From Corinectria fuckeliana (taxonomy: Eukaryota > Ascomycota > Sordariomycetes > Hypocreales > Nectriaceae): DNA of 64,000 nt. Shown here piece after piece: positions 1 to 10,904 of this stretch. The position numbers and the translations under genes were made by a program. How positions within the stretch are numbered: the stretch's first letter is position 1; every line of letters begins with the position of its first letter. The notes below the pieces were generated by a model, which saw only the letters and a program-made list of their open reading frames with translations, was not told where the DNA came from and did not search any database. Location of the stretch: assembly GCA_019137255.1 (NCBI GenBank), contig WPDH01000084.1, forward strand, positions 175,025 through 239,024, read 5' to 3'.

Positions 1-709
1 CGCACGTAGTCCTTTATATCGACCTCGTGCAGTCGGCGTCTCTATCTTTGGGCCCCCGACAACTACCTGAACGTGTACCTCAATTGGCGGTGACAGCCCA
101 AAATACCTCCGTTCCCGTTCCGGGACTCTGTGCTTTGTGGATGCAAAGGAGACAGGCCTGTGGTTCAAACAAGGGATCCTCAGAGACAAGTCCTCTAGGT
201 CGACATCATCGCTCACGGGGCACACCGTGGGCCTCGGCACTCGGTTTGGATCCCGGTGATTGTTCGGGGAGGTAGCGCTGCTAGACCAAGACTTTCCAGT
301 GGCCAGGCCAGGCCAGAAGCAAGGCCAGAAGCTGGCTGTTAGCATGATAGTACCTCTGTCGGTTGCGCAAGGGCAGACAGATGGTTGCAGTGAAGCTTGT
401 TCGTACCGCTTGAGAAACAGCTAACGAAATGCTTATCCTCTGTAGTCTTATCTGATGGATGAAGTCATGTTCACGTTGCAGAGCATTGAGTAAGCACGAC
501 CAGATTTGGTGGGGAACGCATAACTGGATAAATAGTAGGCGCCAAGGTCCGAATCTTCCGGATGCCGGAGTTACCGGTGCTGATGCTGGTGCTGATTAAG
601 CACTCCGATACGAATACATTTCGAGCGCCAGCCTGCACAAATTGTTCACGTCGCCTATCTATCACTGCTCACGAGCTGCCAATAGTCACATAACTGGGCG
701 GGTTTTGAG
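1..709. other. intergenic left edge
   Basis: I see no gene here. Short GGCCA/GGCCAGAAGC direct repeats lie near 300-330. The last part is presumably the promoter of the Vps62-like gene that starts at 710. Confidence 0.5.
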
Positions 710-2291
710 ATGGCTGGGGACTCATCTGCTCTGGCATCCATACCATGGCTCCTGTTCAGGCTATCCTTCATCAGCCTCCTCGCATGCTGCGCGGGCGCGC
801 GGGCCGAGCCGGACCTCAGCACGCCTGGTTACGTAGCAGATTTCGGTAACATCACGACCCGACACGGCACCCTCCAGGAGGCCCAATCTCGCTAACGAGC
901 CCTTCCAGCACCTCTGGTCTGGCTGCATTCGGAAGACCAGTACAAGCCTAGCGATATTCTTGCTCACGTCCGCCACACAACGCCGACGCTGAAGAGGAAG
1001 CCAGTTGCTGATCTTCCCGCACTTGACCTGGACAACTTGGAGCTCCTCAACAAGTTTGGGTACAGAGCCGCGCTCACTTCCAACGATGACCCATTAAAGC
1101 ACCCGGAATGGATGCTCGGCACGGCGCCAGACGCGGCGGGGCAGATTCACAACGCCACTCCCTGCGTTGTGATTACGGTTGAGAAGGGCCCGCTGGACCT
1201 CGACGCCTTTTACTTTTACTTTTACTCGTACAACGAGGGTCCGAATGTCACCCAGGTCTTGGAGCCGCTCGATCGTTTGCTAGGTGGTGGCAAAGCATCG
1301 TCGGGGATGCATTTCGGCAACCATGTTGGAGACTGGTACGCTTTGCTGATGACGCCTTTCCCGCTCATTGCTGACTGGTGTATTAAGGGAACACAACATG
1401 GTTCGTTTCCACAACGGAACACCGGTCGGCATCTACTACAGCCAGCACATAGACGGCATGGGCTATGATTGGGATGATCCGGTCATCAACAAAACTGATG
1501 GACGAGTATGTCAAGCTGAGTCTCCCGGTAGTCACAAACACTGCTAATCTTCATACTCCCTTGTAGCCCATCGTCTACAGCGCTCTCGGTTCTCATGCAA
1601 ACTACGCCGAGTCAGGGTACGTTTCCTGCTTCAAAACCTCGTCTCGAATGAAACCCTAACCCAGCCTCCTAGCGACCAAATACACAACATTGCCTTGTTA
1701 GACTACTGCGACGAAGGACAGAAGTGGGATCCAATCCTTTCGGCCTATTTCTACCGATTTGATCCTGCCTCCTTCAAGCTGACCCGCCTGCCTCCTCCCA
1801 ACCAGGTAGATTCCTCTCCACCGTCCTCCAACCTAACGTCCTTCTTCTATTTCAAAGGGCATTGGGGAGATATCCAGTACCCCGATTCCGATCCGCGCCA
1901 GGAAGTCACGCCGCATTTCGGGATCAGGCGATTTCAGACTGGTCCCACGGGTCCAGGGCAGAAGCACCTTGTGCGAAAGGGCCTTTTGCCAGACCAGAGG
2001 CGTAAAGAAGGCTGGAAGGAGTGGGGGGTGAGCATCTATATCAACTTATATCCTCATTTTCTGAAGGGGTGGAGAGGCTGGGTCTCGATGGGATTTGTCG
2101 TTGTACTTTTGTCCTGTATTGTGCTAGGCATTAGGTTCGGCGTCAAGAAGCTCAAGACGGGGGGTTATAGAAAGTTGCACGGGGAGGATATACCGTTAGA
2201 CGACTGGCGAAGGGAGGAGGCCGCCTGGGACGCAGAGGCTTTGCTTTCATCATCTGAAGATGAGGAGGAGGAAGAAGAACACCGTCTCTAG
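710..2291 (+). CDS. Vps62-related membrane protein
   Basis: Five exons fit one open frame: 710-845, 909-1335, 1388-1505, 1567-1616 and 1673-2291 (449 residues). All four introns are GT-AG; the first has a CTAAC branch site. The start ATG at 710 opens a hydrophobic signal-like N-terminus (IPWLLFRLSFISLLACC). The spliced protein shows motifs of the fungal Vps62 family: APLVWLHSED after intron 1, GNHVGDWEHNMVRFHNGTP across intron 2, SALGSHANY after intron 3, and WGDIQYPDSDPRQ. A single hydrophobic helix (VSMGFVVVLLSCIVLGIRF) and an acidic tail (EDEEEEEE) end the protein, suggesting a secretory or vacuolar membrane protein with a large luminal part. The Vps62 name comes from vacuolar sorting in yeast; the biochemical role is unknown. 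The exon joins are by eye but each restores a conserved motif. Confidence 0.85.
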
Positions 2292-3300
2292 GGCTAGATG
2301 ACTACTTGGATATTGCGCCCATAGGTTCTCGTTTCTGAACATAAAACGAATTGGGTTGTTACTATAAATGCAAAACATTTTATATCTGGCTGTGAGGTCT
2401 CATCTCTGCCAAATAGTAATGATGCGCACGATCGCTCACGAAAGATAAACAGGGTTTTAAGAAAATTGATAAGACCTCATATTTGTACGGCCGGTGTTGG
2501 TTACTCGGTATCGCTTGTAAAAGGGCTAATAGCTTGTCAAATCCAGACGTCAAATTAGGCAATCTGGAGTAAAGAGCGTAGATTTACTGGTAGTGATTCG
2601 GAGTGAAGAAATCAACTACTTGGCCTATGACTGAATATCCCGTTGCGGCTGATGAGCAACTTCTTGTCTCTGTCTGCATGAACGCAGGATCTATAGAATA
2701 TCGCTGGCGCCTGGTCGTCGCCCTGATAATAAGCCGAGATGCTGAACATCACTCATCTTTTACCACGACTCTTCCTCCATTCTAACGACCTACCCTCTCC
2801 ATCTAGACTTCGGGCGGTCTTGACATGTTCGTGGGAAAGCTCCTTTAGATGGAGGGTTGGTGTCTTGTTGCAGATCTTCTCGTGCGTCTTCCAATCTGCC
2901 GGGTGGCTTTCTGTGGTGCGGTACGGTGTATCGTGGCAATTTGCACGCAGCGCCTCGGTACAGCCGCTCATCAGGCGTCTTCTTGTAAGCGGTACGGGCG
3001 CCGTTTATCGTCGACAGATATGGAGCTTTGTACAGCAAAGTTAGTTGACGAAGGCCGGGGAAGTATTGACTGTCCTCCCAAGTGAAGATGGTTGTCAGCC
3101 AGATTGAAGAGTACAGCTAACACTAGCACGGCATCGAATGGCGATATTACTCCGTTTGTATAATGAAGCCACCGTCTGTAGAGACTGTTGCTTATTGGTG
3201 TTCTCGGCCGTTGTCAAACCCCTAGGCTGTGCGGATCAACTCATCGTGTCACAACCGTTGGGTATATACCTATTTTCTCACGCCTCACTGTAAGTTGCAG
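2292..3300. other. intergenic, nothing recognised
   Basis: About 1 kb between the Vps62-like gene and the broken oxidoreductase. Only short random reading frames are present; no motif, repeat or RNA gene was recognised. Confidence 0.5.
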
Positions 3301-3900
3301 TCATGACATAAACACAAGTCGCATGTTCTGACGGACGACTATGACTTTAGGCCCTCTGCTCGTCTTAGACTCAAACGTTTCTACTTCCACCACCATGTTC
3401 CCCTCTAGTACATCCTTGATCGCCTGGCAAACTGAAACCGCCGCAAGCCCCGCTTCCGCCGTGCAACCAGGGGGCTCTTGGCCTCTGATGACTCGCACAA
3501 AACGGTCCAATTACAATTCAAAGGGGATTCCGTCCAGGACCGGAACAGTATCCCTCACCAACTCGGTGTGCCGGGACTTCTGCTTGCCGGTATACGACTA
3601 GGTGGTAATGTCCGGCACGCTGAGGGATCCGTCGGTGCCGAATAGATGGTGGAGCAGATCGACCTCGTTGATCAAGTCGACTCCGCCGGTCATGCTTATG
3701 CCCCAGTCCGTGGGAGGGTCGAAGGTTGCCCATATGCTATTGATTGCGATGATGCTGCCTAGTGAGCCGGAAGAAACAATATTTTTTACCTTGACCATGT
3801 ACGGGTTGAGCTGACGATGGTGCCCGACGACGGCCTCGACTCTGGTGCCCTGCAAATGCTCGACAAGCTCCATGCTTAAGATAGTAACGGCCGGGGCCAT
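3301..3900 (-). pseudogene. Gfo/Idh/MocA oxidoreductase remnant
   Basis: One minus-strand frame from an ATG at 3900 to 3301 reads like the C-terminal two thirds of a Gfo/Idh/MocA NAD(P)-dependent oxidoreductase: VVGHHRQLNPYM, then SLGSIIAINSIWATF, then GGVDLINEVDLLHHLFG, and the C-terminal FVRVIRGQEPPGCTAEAGL. These segments belong to the substrate-binding half of the family. The N-terminal Rossmann domain (about 120 residues with GxGxxG) is missing; upstream sequence holds no such motif before the transporter gene begins. Two stops interrupt the same frame, TAG just after PDITT (near 3598-3600) and TAA after GIPFEL (near 3511-3513). Both could arise by C-to-T or G-to-A changes, as RIP makes. 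It is tail-to-head with the MFS gene, so the two may once have formed an uptake/catabolism pair; that is inference. Confidence 0.75.
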
Positions 3901-4015
3901 AATTTAGGAAATATTTCAGTTTGTTCAAGACTTGGACTTGTTAAGTCTCTGCTTGACTACATGTGCGAACAGGGTGAATGCAGTCGAGACGGATTCTGGT
4001 CAGGCTATAATAATC

Positions 4016-5602
4016 CTAAAGCTCGTAGCGGAATTCCTTGTTCTCTAGATCCGTCAAATCAAAGAACTCGTGATTATCCTCCACCTTGTACGCATCGCCC
4101 TGCTGCAACTTCTCCTGGTCCCGTCGTTTGTTTCTAGCAACAAACACCCATCTCATCACCAGCAGGTCCACGGTGCAGAGGAAGTAGATGATGCAGATGG
4201 ACACCTTGGCCGGCAGGTATCTCGGCGCGTCGCGGGCCTGGAACGTATGCGGCGAGATGATGTTGCCGACCGTGTAGGCAATGGTGCCGATGCACGCCAC
4301 CGTGATCTTCTTGGTGGAACCCGCTACGTTGGAGCTCTGCAGGCCGAGGATGGTGGTCCAGCCGATGGGGATCCCGCCGCTGGTGTAGTACCCGATCAGC
4401 GCCGGCACCTTTTCCGTCGTTGCCATGAGGATGGCGCCGATGATGGCTGGGATGTGGCCGAGCACGCAGAAGTACAGCCGCTGCCGGGTCTTCATCGCAG
4501 CGTATGTAAGGCCGACCAGTGCCACAATCTCCCAGGCTCCAAGAGGCGTCACTAAGAGCAGCGACTCCTCTTTGGTGTAGCCCATCCCCGTCACCAGGAT
4601 GTTGCCGAAGCTGGTCGCGATGGAGTTTGGTATGTTCGCTGCAAAGACCCAGAAGGCGTACAGCCAGGTCATCGGGTCGGTCAAGGCTTCCCGGACGTGG
4701 TTCCACTTGAACGCCTGCGAGCCGATGCCTTGTTCGTTGCCTCGAATCCGCTGCACGTGGAGGCCCTTCTCCTCGGTGCTGAGGAAGCCTGCCACCGCCG
4801 GGGAGTCTGGCATCACAAACCAGAACGAGATGCCAACCAGCGCGGTCAGGAGTCCCAGAAACAAAAAGACAATCTGCCATCCCTCCAGCGCGGCATTCGG
4901 GTCCTTTCCAACGTGCGTCGCCACTCCGTAGGCAAAGTATCCGCCGAACATCTGGGCAGCACCGCAGACTGAGAACCAAATGCCCACGCGGAACGCCTGC
5001 TCTTCCTTGGTGTACCATTGCGACGTGAAGAGGACCCACGCCGGTACGATGGCGGCTTCGAGCACTCCAAGGAAGAAGCGGCAGGCAAGAAGCCCGGAAT
5101 AGTTGGTGCAGGCCGCCATGCATGCCAGCGTGGCCCCCCAGAGGGTGACGTTGACCGAGACGTACTTCGCGAGCGGGAACATCTGGATGAGGCGGATCGT
5201 CGGGAACTCAAAGGCGAGCTGGCCGAAGAAGAAGATGGAGGCGACCCAGTTGAACTCGTTTCCTTTCAAGCCGGTGGACTGGATAATCCCCGTGACGCTT
5301 GCGTAAGAGATGGCTGTCTTGTCGATGTACTGGAGGAAGTAGACGATGCAGATCAGCGGCATAATGTGCACATCGACCCGGCGGACGAGTCTCCGGCTGC
5401 GTTCTGGGTCCAGGGGCGTCGTTAGCCCTCCGGTCTCGCTGAGCAACTGGAGAGCTGCATCTGCGTTGATCTTGCGCTCGTTTCCGGTCGTACTGGTGAC
5501 GGGTGGTATTTCGACGGCCTCAGAAGCCGATACAGAGGGAGGTATCTCTTTGGTTGTTTCTGGGTCGGGGCCGCCCCCGTCTTTCGTGACAGCTTCAGCC
5601 AT
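4016..5602 (-). CDS. MFS transporter, allantoate/anion-cation symporter type
   Basis: An uninterrupted frame encodes a 12-helix major facilitator protein of the fungal anion:cation symporter (Dal5/Tna1-like) group, plasma-membrane importers of organic anions such as allantoate, nicotinate or small carboxylates. Visible features are the RRVDVHIMPLICIVYFLQYIDK first helix region, SYASVTGI, the CRFFLGVLEAAIVPAW segment of helix 4-5, and SQWYTKEEQAFRVGIWFS after it. The substrate cannot be told from sequence. Two starts are possible: ATG at 5659 (547 residues) or ATG at 5602 (528 residues). I prefer 5602 because a TATAAAA sits at 5680-5686, so transcription should begin near or inside the upstream ATG. 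No introns seen. It is divergent from the decayed F-box gene and followed by the oxidoreductase remnant. Confidence 0.88.
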   Translation of the reverse strand: MAEAVTKDGGGPDPETTKEIPPSVSASEAVEIPPVTSTTGNERKINADAALQLLSETGGLTTPLDPERSRRLVRRVDVHIMPLICIVYFLQYIDKTAISYASVTGIIQSTGLKGNEFNWVASIFFFGQLAFEFPTIRLIQMFPLAKYVSVNVTLWGATLACMAACTNYSGLLACRFFLGVLEAAIVPAWVLFTSQWYTKEEQAFRVGIWFSVCGAAQMFGGYFAYGVATHVGKDPNAALEGWQIVFLFLGLLTALVGISFWFVMPDSPAVAGFLSTEEKGLHVQRIRGNEQGIGSQAFKWNHVREALTDPMTWLYAFWVFAANIPNSIATSFGNILVTGMGYTKEESLLLVTPLGAWEIVALVGLTYAAMKTRQRLYFCVLGHIPAIIGAILMATTEKVPALIGYYTSGGIPIGWTTILGLQSSNVAGSTKKITVACIGTIAYTVGNIISPHTFQARDAPRYLPAKVSICIIYFLCTVDLLVMRWVFVARNKRRDQEKLQQGDAYKVEDNHEFFDLTDLENKEFRYEL

Positions 5603-5679
5603 GACTGGCTCCAAACGATGTCTGGATTCAATAACTGGGAAACCCACGGGCTTCAACATCTCATCGGCTATTCTATACC

Positions 5680-5686
5680 TTTTATA
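5680..5686 (-). promoter_or_regulatory. TATA box of the MFS gene
   Basis: TATAAAA on the minus strand, 21 nt before the upstream ATG at 5659 and about 78 nt before the ATG at 5602. The spacing favours the downstream start codon. Confidence 0.5.
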
Positions 5687-6414
5687 GACCCAAATGCTTC
5701 AAGCACGCAACGACGCAAGGACCAAGTCACAGTCCAAGTGGAGTTCCCGTGCAGCGATGATCGCTGCAGCTGCCTTCTTGGGAACACGACATACGCCAAA
5801 GGGGAAGCTTGGTAGAAGAAACACGCCTGTTATCCCAAGCACGTCATATATCCCAGGTGTTGCAAACTTTTGTCGCTCAAGGGCGGAATCTCACCGAAGC
5901 TTGTATAGCTGGTCTATATACTTGGTGTCTCTTGACGTTAAAATGTTCATTCGCATCCTGATCCATCGTCCCCGGGTGAGGCTCCATGCCACAACGTTCG
6001 CAGTTCCCCGGTCCGCGTGCCCTCGTCGGTTTTCCCCGCGATGCGAGGGCATCGAGGAAAGGATGAGTGGTAAGCTCGTACGACGCCGGGATTCATTACA
6101 TACATGGTGCGGTTTATCTTGCATCTGGGCTTTGCTTGTATTTGCGGTACGGTAGCTGGCTGAGGACCTATATGGGTACTGAGTCACGCCACACGCCGGC
6201 AGAGTTTTCTTTTTGTACCTTTAAATTGAATTTACTAATGTCTGGACGTGGCACCTTTGTGGCCATCTTTCTGACTGTATATAAGGCAGTCATCCTTCAC
6301 TGCGACACAGAAAAAACCACAATCATTACGCCTCGCCTTACGACCTCCTGTTAAGTAGTGTACCTATCGACTCTCGTTCCTGTCATCGTTCACGAAAATA
6401 ACACCAATTCATCA
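5687..6414. other. divergent intergenic region
   Basis: Promoter space shared by the MFS gene (-) and the F-box-like gene (+). TATATAAG at 6278-6285 lies 130-137 nt before the F-box ATG. No other gene recognised. Confidence 0.5.
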
Positions 6415-7997
6415 ATGACAGCTGATAAGATATGTTGGCACTGCTTGCCCGCAGAGATCCGGCTCCTAATTCTAGAAGCCTTGCTGCAGGACGGTTGTAG
6501 CTTGGCTAGCTTCGCCACAGTGTCGCGAGAGTGGCAGACCATCATCGAGCAGCACAACTTCGCCGGAATCAAAGTAACACCGCTACGCCTCGCCGAGTTT
6601 GGTTCTATTGCTCATAAAACCGGGCTATAGGCTATATGTAGCTTTGCTTGGAACTCCAGGAATATGATTGCGCTGAGTGTGCGTCTGAAGGCTCTAGCAT
6701 CAACTACACGGATAATGTCCTTATTACCACAGAATTCCTGGATCTGTTCTCAACTCTCGGCACACGGGAACCAAACGGCAACTTGCTGCTCGATATCAGC
6801 GTCCACTCGCCCAGCGACTCTGAGCATTGGTTCAAATATCTGACCTTTGGGCCTGATACTCCTTCCGATGAATGCGGCCGGAATCAATGCGTAGAGCAGT
6901 CGATACTAGTCGAAGTGAACGACTACCAGCACGGTTGGATTGCTGGCAACCGTGGTTCCGCTCCGAACCAAGATGCTATTTTCAAAGTTTTCGGTGAAAT
7001 CATGGACGAAGGACCCTTCAAGAATAACGATCTGGAAAACCAATGGTGGCAGCAACTGCCATTAGTCCCGTCAGTAACAGGTGTGCTTCTGCGTCAGAAG
7101 ACTCGCCGACGATGGAAGCTGACCGCGCTGGCACAGATGTTTGCCCGTCTGCCCAGACTCCAAGAGATCCACTACGAGCCTTGGAGGGAATGGGAGGGTT
7201 CTGAGCAAAAGTGGACGGATAAATCTGAGTGTTACTGTATCAGTTCGTCTCTGCTATGTGTTCGCAGCTATGTTGTTGACTAGTGACCACCTACTAATCT
7301 TCGTCTTTGATGTAGCTTACCGATTGCTTTTTGGATCGCTCGCTTCCAGCAAATTACGGAGGCTCGTTCTTTTCGAGAATTTCAATCAACAGTATCCCTA
7401 TAGTTTTACAGAGTGCGAGCCTATTCGAATCTCGACCTCTGATGTCAGCCGGATGGTCGCCAACGCCAGTCTCAAGCTTGAGCACCTCTCAGCGTCGTTT
7501 ATTGTGGACGCCAGATATTCCTTCCATGCCTGCCAACCTTCCTGGAAGTGGCCCAACCTGACTTCGCTTGCGCTGACTTCACGACTGCTCGCGCTCGACA
7601 TGAACCCGACCGAGATCGACAACTTGCTCCTGGCAGCAGCAGCGGCGGCCATGAAAATGCCAAATCTTGAAACAATGGAGATATGGATGGACGAGAGGGG
7701 TTGGCGATGCTCTTCAGATACCAGTCAATTAGGGACGAGCGGCCTGCTGTGATAACCTGGAGAGGAACATGGGAACTCGCCCTGCGGCCTTCTGTAGTCC
7801 GGGCTTGGGAAGCCGTCGCACTTGAGCACCGTGGCCGCGAATCCGTTATTATCAAGGAATTGCTGCAAGTTGCCACTGTTGTCAAATCTCACGGTGATGC
7901 AATCCACCATTTGAAGCTTTCAAAGCCGGTAATCCGGCCCGTTTCGGTACGGCAGATTCGGATGGAGCACAGAATTCGGGATGGAGTGTACAACTAG
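6415..7997 (+). pseudogene. decayed F-box-like / leucine-rich type protein
   Basis: The ATG at 6415 opens an F-box-like N-terminus (LPAEIRLLILEALL, then SLASFATVSREWQTII), typical of large fungal families thought to be SCF ubiquitin-ligase adaptors. The rest matches the same family by pattern: LCLELQEYDCAEC, HYEPWREWEG, an intron at 7237-7315 with a CTAAT branch site, then YRLLFGSLASSKLRRL, HLSASFIVDARYSFHACQ and, finally, PAVITWRGTWELAL. Three lesions break the gene: a frame change near 6610-6625, a TAG at 6639-6641 just before LCLELQEYDC, and a one-base frame change near 7686 after METMEIW-like sequence. TATATAAG at 6278-6285 suggests the promoter is still recognisable. Family recognition is from memory of conserved phrases, so the exact ancestral sequence is uncertain. 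Confidence 0.72.
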
Positions 7998-8824
7998 TGA
8001 GTCGTGCTATTCGGGATGTATGATATTCCTAGTCGGGCTGTATATCACATGCTACAGTTGTGTGCAAAAGTTCTGACAACTTAAAAAGGCCCACTTGTAA
8101 TACTGATTTTATTTATTTAGATTATTTTATTACTATTTAAAAGCTGAGCCTTTCGGTGTAAAATAGGCATATTGTCAGAACTTTTGCACACCCACTGTAC
8201 ATGCTTATTTGGACCTTCACTCTGATCTTTTCTCCTTAGATAGTCTCGCTTAATAATTATAGAGCAGGTAGGGCATTAGCATTAGGACATCAGGATGTTA
8301 AAACATTATGGAGTTTAGGCGTCAGGAAGTTAGGGCATTAAATAAAACATAGGGAATCGGGACTGCGATACAGTGAACGACACGATAAGAGGTGTGAGTT
8401 AACAGCCCGAATATATATATGGTACAGCCCGAATAACACAACTCCAACTGGTAACTCAATTTCTGTTGTCAGTCTAGGAAGATAGTACCATCTATTGGAT
8501 CGGTAAGTTCAAACAGCCATGGCAGTCTATTTGTACCGGGATCTAGACCTAGATTCTCAATATTTAGCGTGTCTCAAGAAAACGAACATGATGGAAACGA
8601 GGCCTTGTCGGGAATGAGTCTCGGTATAAGAGCGCCCGGGACCGAGGAGAAAGACTTGGTGGCCGAGCAAGCCACGTCGGGCCCAAAATTAGCGTACAAC
8701 AGTCCGAAAGTCCGGGTCCTCTGGTGGCGCACCTTTCCAAAATTCTACTGATCTAAGGGGGTTGCCACGTAGCGCAATCTAGGTAGATGTAGATTAATGA
8801 GTCCTCGGGTTTCATTGCGGGAGT
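7998..8824. other. intergenic with MITE
   Basis: Gene-free apart from the MITE at 8055-8197. A+T-rich sequence with loosely repeated TTAGGGCATTA-like words follows at 8260-8350. Confidence 0.5.
8055..8197. mobile_element. mariner/Tc1-like MITE, 143 bp
   Basis: Terminal inverted repeats share a perfect 19 bp core, TGTGCAAAAGTTCTGACAA, at 8061-8079 and its complement at 8172-8190. Both ends start with CAGT outward of the core (one base of length difference between them), and the element is flanked by TA on each side (8053-8054 and 8198-8199). TA target duplication and CAGT ends are the signature of Tc1/mariner elements. The 100 bp interior is A+T-rich and non-coding, so this is a non-autonomous copy needing a transposase from elsewhere. 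Confidence 0.8.
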
Positions 8825-8831
8825 TATAAAA
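8825..8831 (+). promoter_or_regulatory. TATA box of FAD monooxygenase
   Basis: TATAAAA about 165 nt before the chosen ATG at 8996. Confidence 0.4.
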
Positions 8832-8995
8832 GAAGTAGCCTCTCACTGTCGTCAAGGTAGTTGGTGTGTCTCATCTATCCGGCCTGCAACATTGTTACAA
8901 CTCTCGATAAAGCAGGACAAGCACCAGCACAAAGCTGTCATATTTGTCGATCACAACTTGGATCCCGTACAGAAACATACCGCCGGGCAGTTCTT

Positions 8996-10270
8996 ATGCC
9001 CACCATGCCTGGCTATCAACCTCGAATCGCCATTGTCGGCGGCGGTCCCTCTGGCCTGGCCCTTGGTCTTTTACTATCCCGACGAGGCATTCGCACCACC
9101 ATTTACGAGTTCCGGAGTAAGCCCACCCCCGAAGAACTGGCCAAGCCGTCTGGAATGCTAGACCTTCACGACGAGTCCGGCCTCGCAGTCATACGCGAGT
9201 GTGGCTTATGGGAAGGCTTCCAAGCAGCCGTGGGCGACTGCTCCGAGTCAGCCAAAATCATGAACCCCGACGGCATTGTGCTGCATACCGACGAAGGGGA
9301 GCTCAGCAACCGGCCTGAAATCCCGCGGAACGCACTCACCAACCTGCTGGCCGAGAGAGTGCCCGGAGATGTCGTGAAGTTGAACCACAAGATCACGGCT
9401 GTGCGGAGCGCAAGGAACGCAGCTACGGGGGCGACCGAGATCACACTTGACCTCGGCGAGAACGGCACCGCGACTTACGACTTTGTTGTTGGCGCCGACG
9501 GCGCATGGTCCCGGGTCCGCAAGCTGCTCTCAGACGTGAAGCCGTTCTACAGCGGCGCACAGCTGGTGACGGCAACGGTGAGGTATGTCTCGACCAACTA
9601 CCCACACTTGGCCGAGTTGAGTGGCTCTGGGACGCTCAGCGCTCTCGGCGGCCGCAACTGCATCGCAACTCACCGCGGCCCGCAGGACTCGATCCGCGTG
9701 TACGCCGTCGTGAGCACCCCGGACGAGCACTGGGCCGCCACGGACGGGCTGGAGGGGAAGACGGCCGCAGAGGTGAAGACGACGTTCCTGGGCGACGACA
9801 AGCTGTTCAAGAAGTGGGCGCCGCAGGTCCAAGACCTTCTGGCCACGGCCTGCGAAGAGGAGACAAAGGACAACCCTGGAGAGGCGGATATGATGCCGCT
9901 GTATATGCTCCCTGTCGGCCATCGCTGGGAACACCGACCCGGCGCCACAGTAATCGGCGATGCCGCCCACTTAATGACGCCGTGGGCCGGCGAGGGCGTC
10001 AACCTGGCGCTGTGGGACTCGCTGGACTTGGCGCATGTGCTCGCAGCAGTGCCTAAAGCTACGAATGTCGCGTCATGGCAGGCAGCTCTTGAGCCGCGGG
10101 TGTGCGCGTTCGAGGAGGCCATGCAGGCGCGGGCGCAGGAGAAGGCCGAGGAGACGGTCCGGAACAAGGACATTATCCTCAGCGAGGACGGTGCGCAGAA
10201 CATGGTCAACCTGTTCAAGATGTATGTAGAGATGATGGCGGCGGGTAGTGGGAAGCCAGAGGGGCAGTGA
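8996..10270 (+). CDS. FAD-dependent monooxygenase (TetX/PHBH-like)
   Basis: A single-exon 424-residue group A flavoprotein monooxygenase. The dinucleotide-binding motif IAIVGGGPSGLALGLLL is at residues 11-27, the DG motif FVVGADGAWSRVR in the middle, and the second FAD motif GDAAHLMTPWAGEGVNLAL begins at about residue 321. The family uses NAD(P)H and oxygen to hydroxylate aromatic or polyketide-like substrates; the closest pattern is the TetX-type branch. The open frame extends upstream to 8861 but without an ATG; ATGs at 8996 and 9005 are the plausible starts, and I chose the first. No signal peptide or C-terminal membrane helix is visible, suggesting a cytosolic enzyme. No biosynthetic core gene is adjacent, so the substrate is unknown. 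Confidence 0.88.
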   Translation: MPTMPGYQPRIAIVGGGPSGLALGLLLSRRGIRTTIYEFRSKPTPEELAKPSGMLDLHDESGLAVIRECGLWEGFQAAVGDCSESAKIMNPDGIVLHTDEGELSNRPEIPRNALTNLLAERVPGDVVKLNHKITAVRSARNAATGATEITLDLGENGTATYDFVVGADGAWSRVRKLLSDVKPFYSGAQLVTATVRYVSTNYPHLAELSGSGTLSALGGRNCIATHRGPQDSIRVYAVVSTPDEHWAATDGLEGKTAAEVKTTFLGDDKLFKKWAPQVQDLLATACEEETKDNPGEADMMPLYMLPVGHRWEHRPGATVIGDAAHLMTPWAGEGVNLALWDSLDLAHVLAAVPKATNVASWQAALEPRVCAFEEAMQARAQEKAEETVRNKDIILSEDGAQNMVNLFKMYVEMMAAGSGKPEGQ

Positions 10271-10904
10271 TGTTGCAAGCTGAGGGCGAAATTGAAGGTT
10301 GAAAAGCTCTTGATGTCCTAGCTAAAAGAGGGACAAATTGAGGGTCTAAATACATCAATTTTGGGCTTCTAGGAAATCAGTAATAGAAAGAAATATAAGT
10401 CCGCTGCCTTTATCATCCGTGTGGCTAGATCACGATAATCATCACAAGGTCAGGCCACCTGTAGGGCATAGTACAGTATCAGATTGAATACAAGGTCCTA
10501 AGGCCACGATGCTAACAATCTAAGGCAGTGACGATGATCTAGATGATCCCGAAATACGATAAGTGAAGTACATTGTAAATTAACAAGTCATGTCTCTCCG
10601 TCTGTGAATGTTCATCCAGTCTAAGGACAAAAACAAAGACTTGATGATCAAGATAGATATAGATTTCGGAGCGCAAGGTGAAAACGTTACTTAGGTCATC
10701 GATGTCATGTCGTCCCTTGCCGGGAAATCGCAGCACGCGCTTACCATCGCCCCCAACAAAACATTCAGTATTTCATCCCACGTCCACTCACGAGGGCGTC
10801 CCCGCCGCGGCCTCTTCAAAGAGTATGGAAACAGTTTATCAGTTAGCTAGATGCCGTAACCACTTCTCCGCTTAGACCGTCATAATGATTCCCTCTTCTA
10901 GAAA
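10271..10904. other. intergenic, nothing recognised
   Basis: 3' region of the monooxygenase and A+T-rich spacer. No gene or repeat recognised. Confidence 0.5.

Noticed and set aside
1806..1858. Possible intron in the last exon of the Vps62-like gene
   Set aside because: Although GTAGAT and AAAG could be splice sites, the unspliced frame gives the conserved segment SSNLTSFFYFKGHWGDIQYP.
4134..5123. 329-codon frame overlapping the MFS gene
   Set aside because: Same strand, shifted frame; low-complexity Arg/His/Pro translation and no domain.
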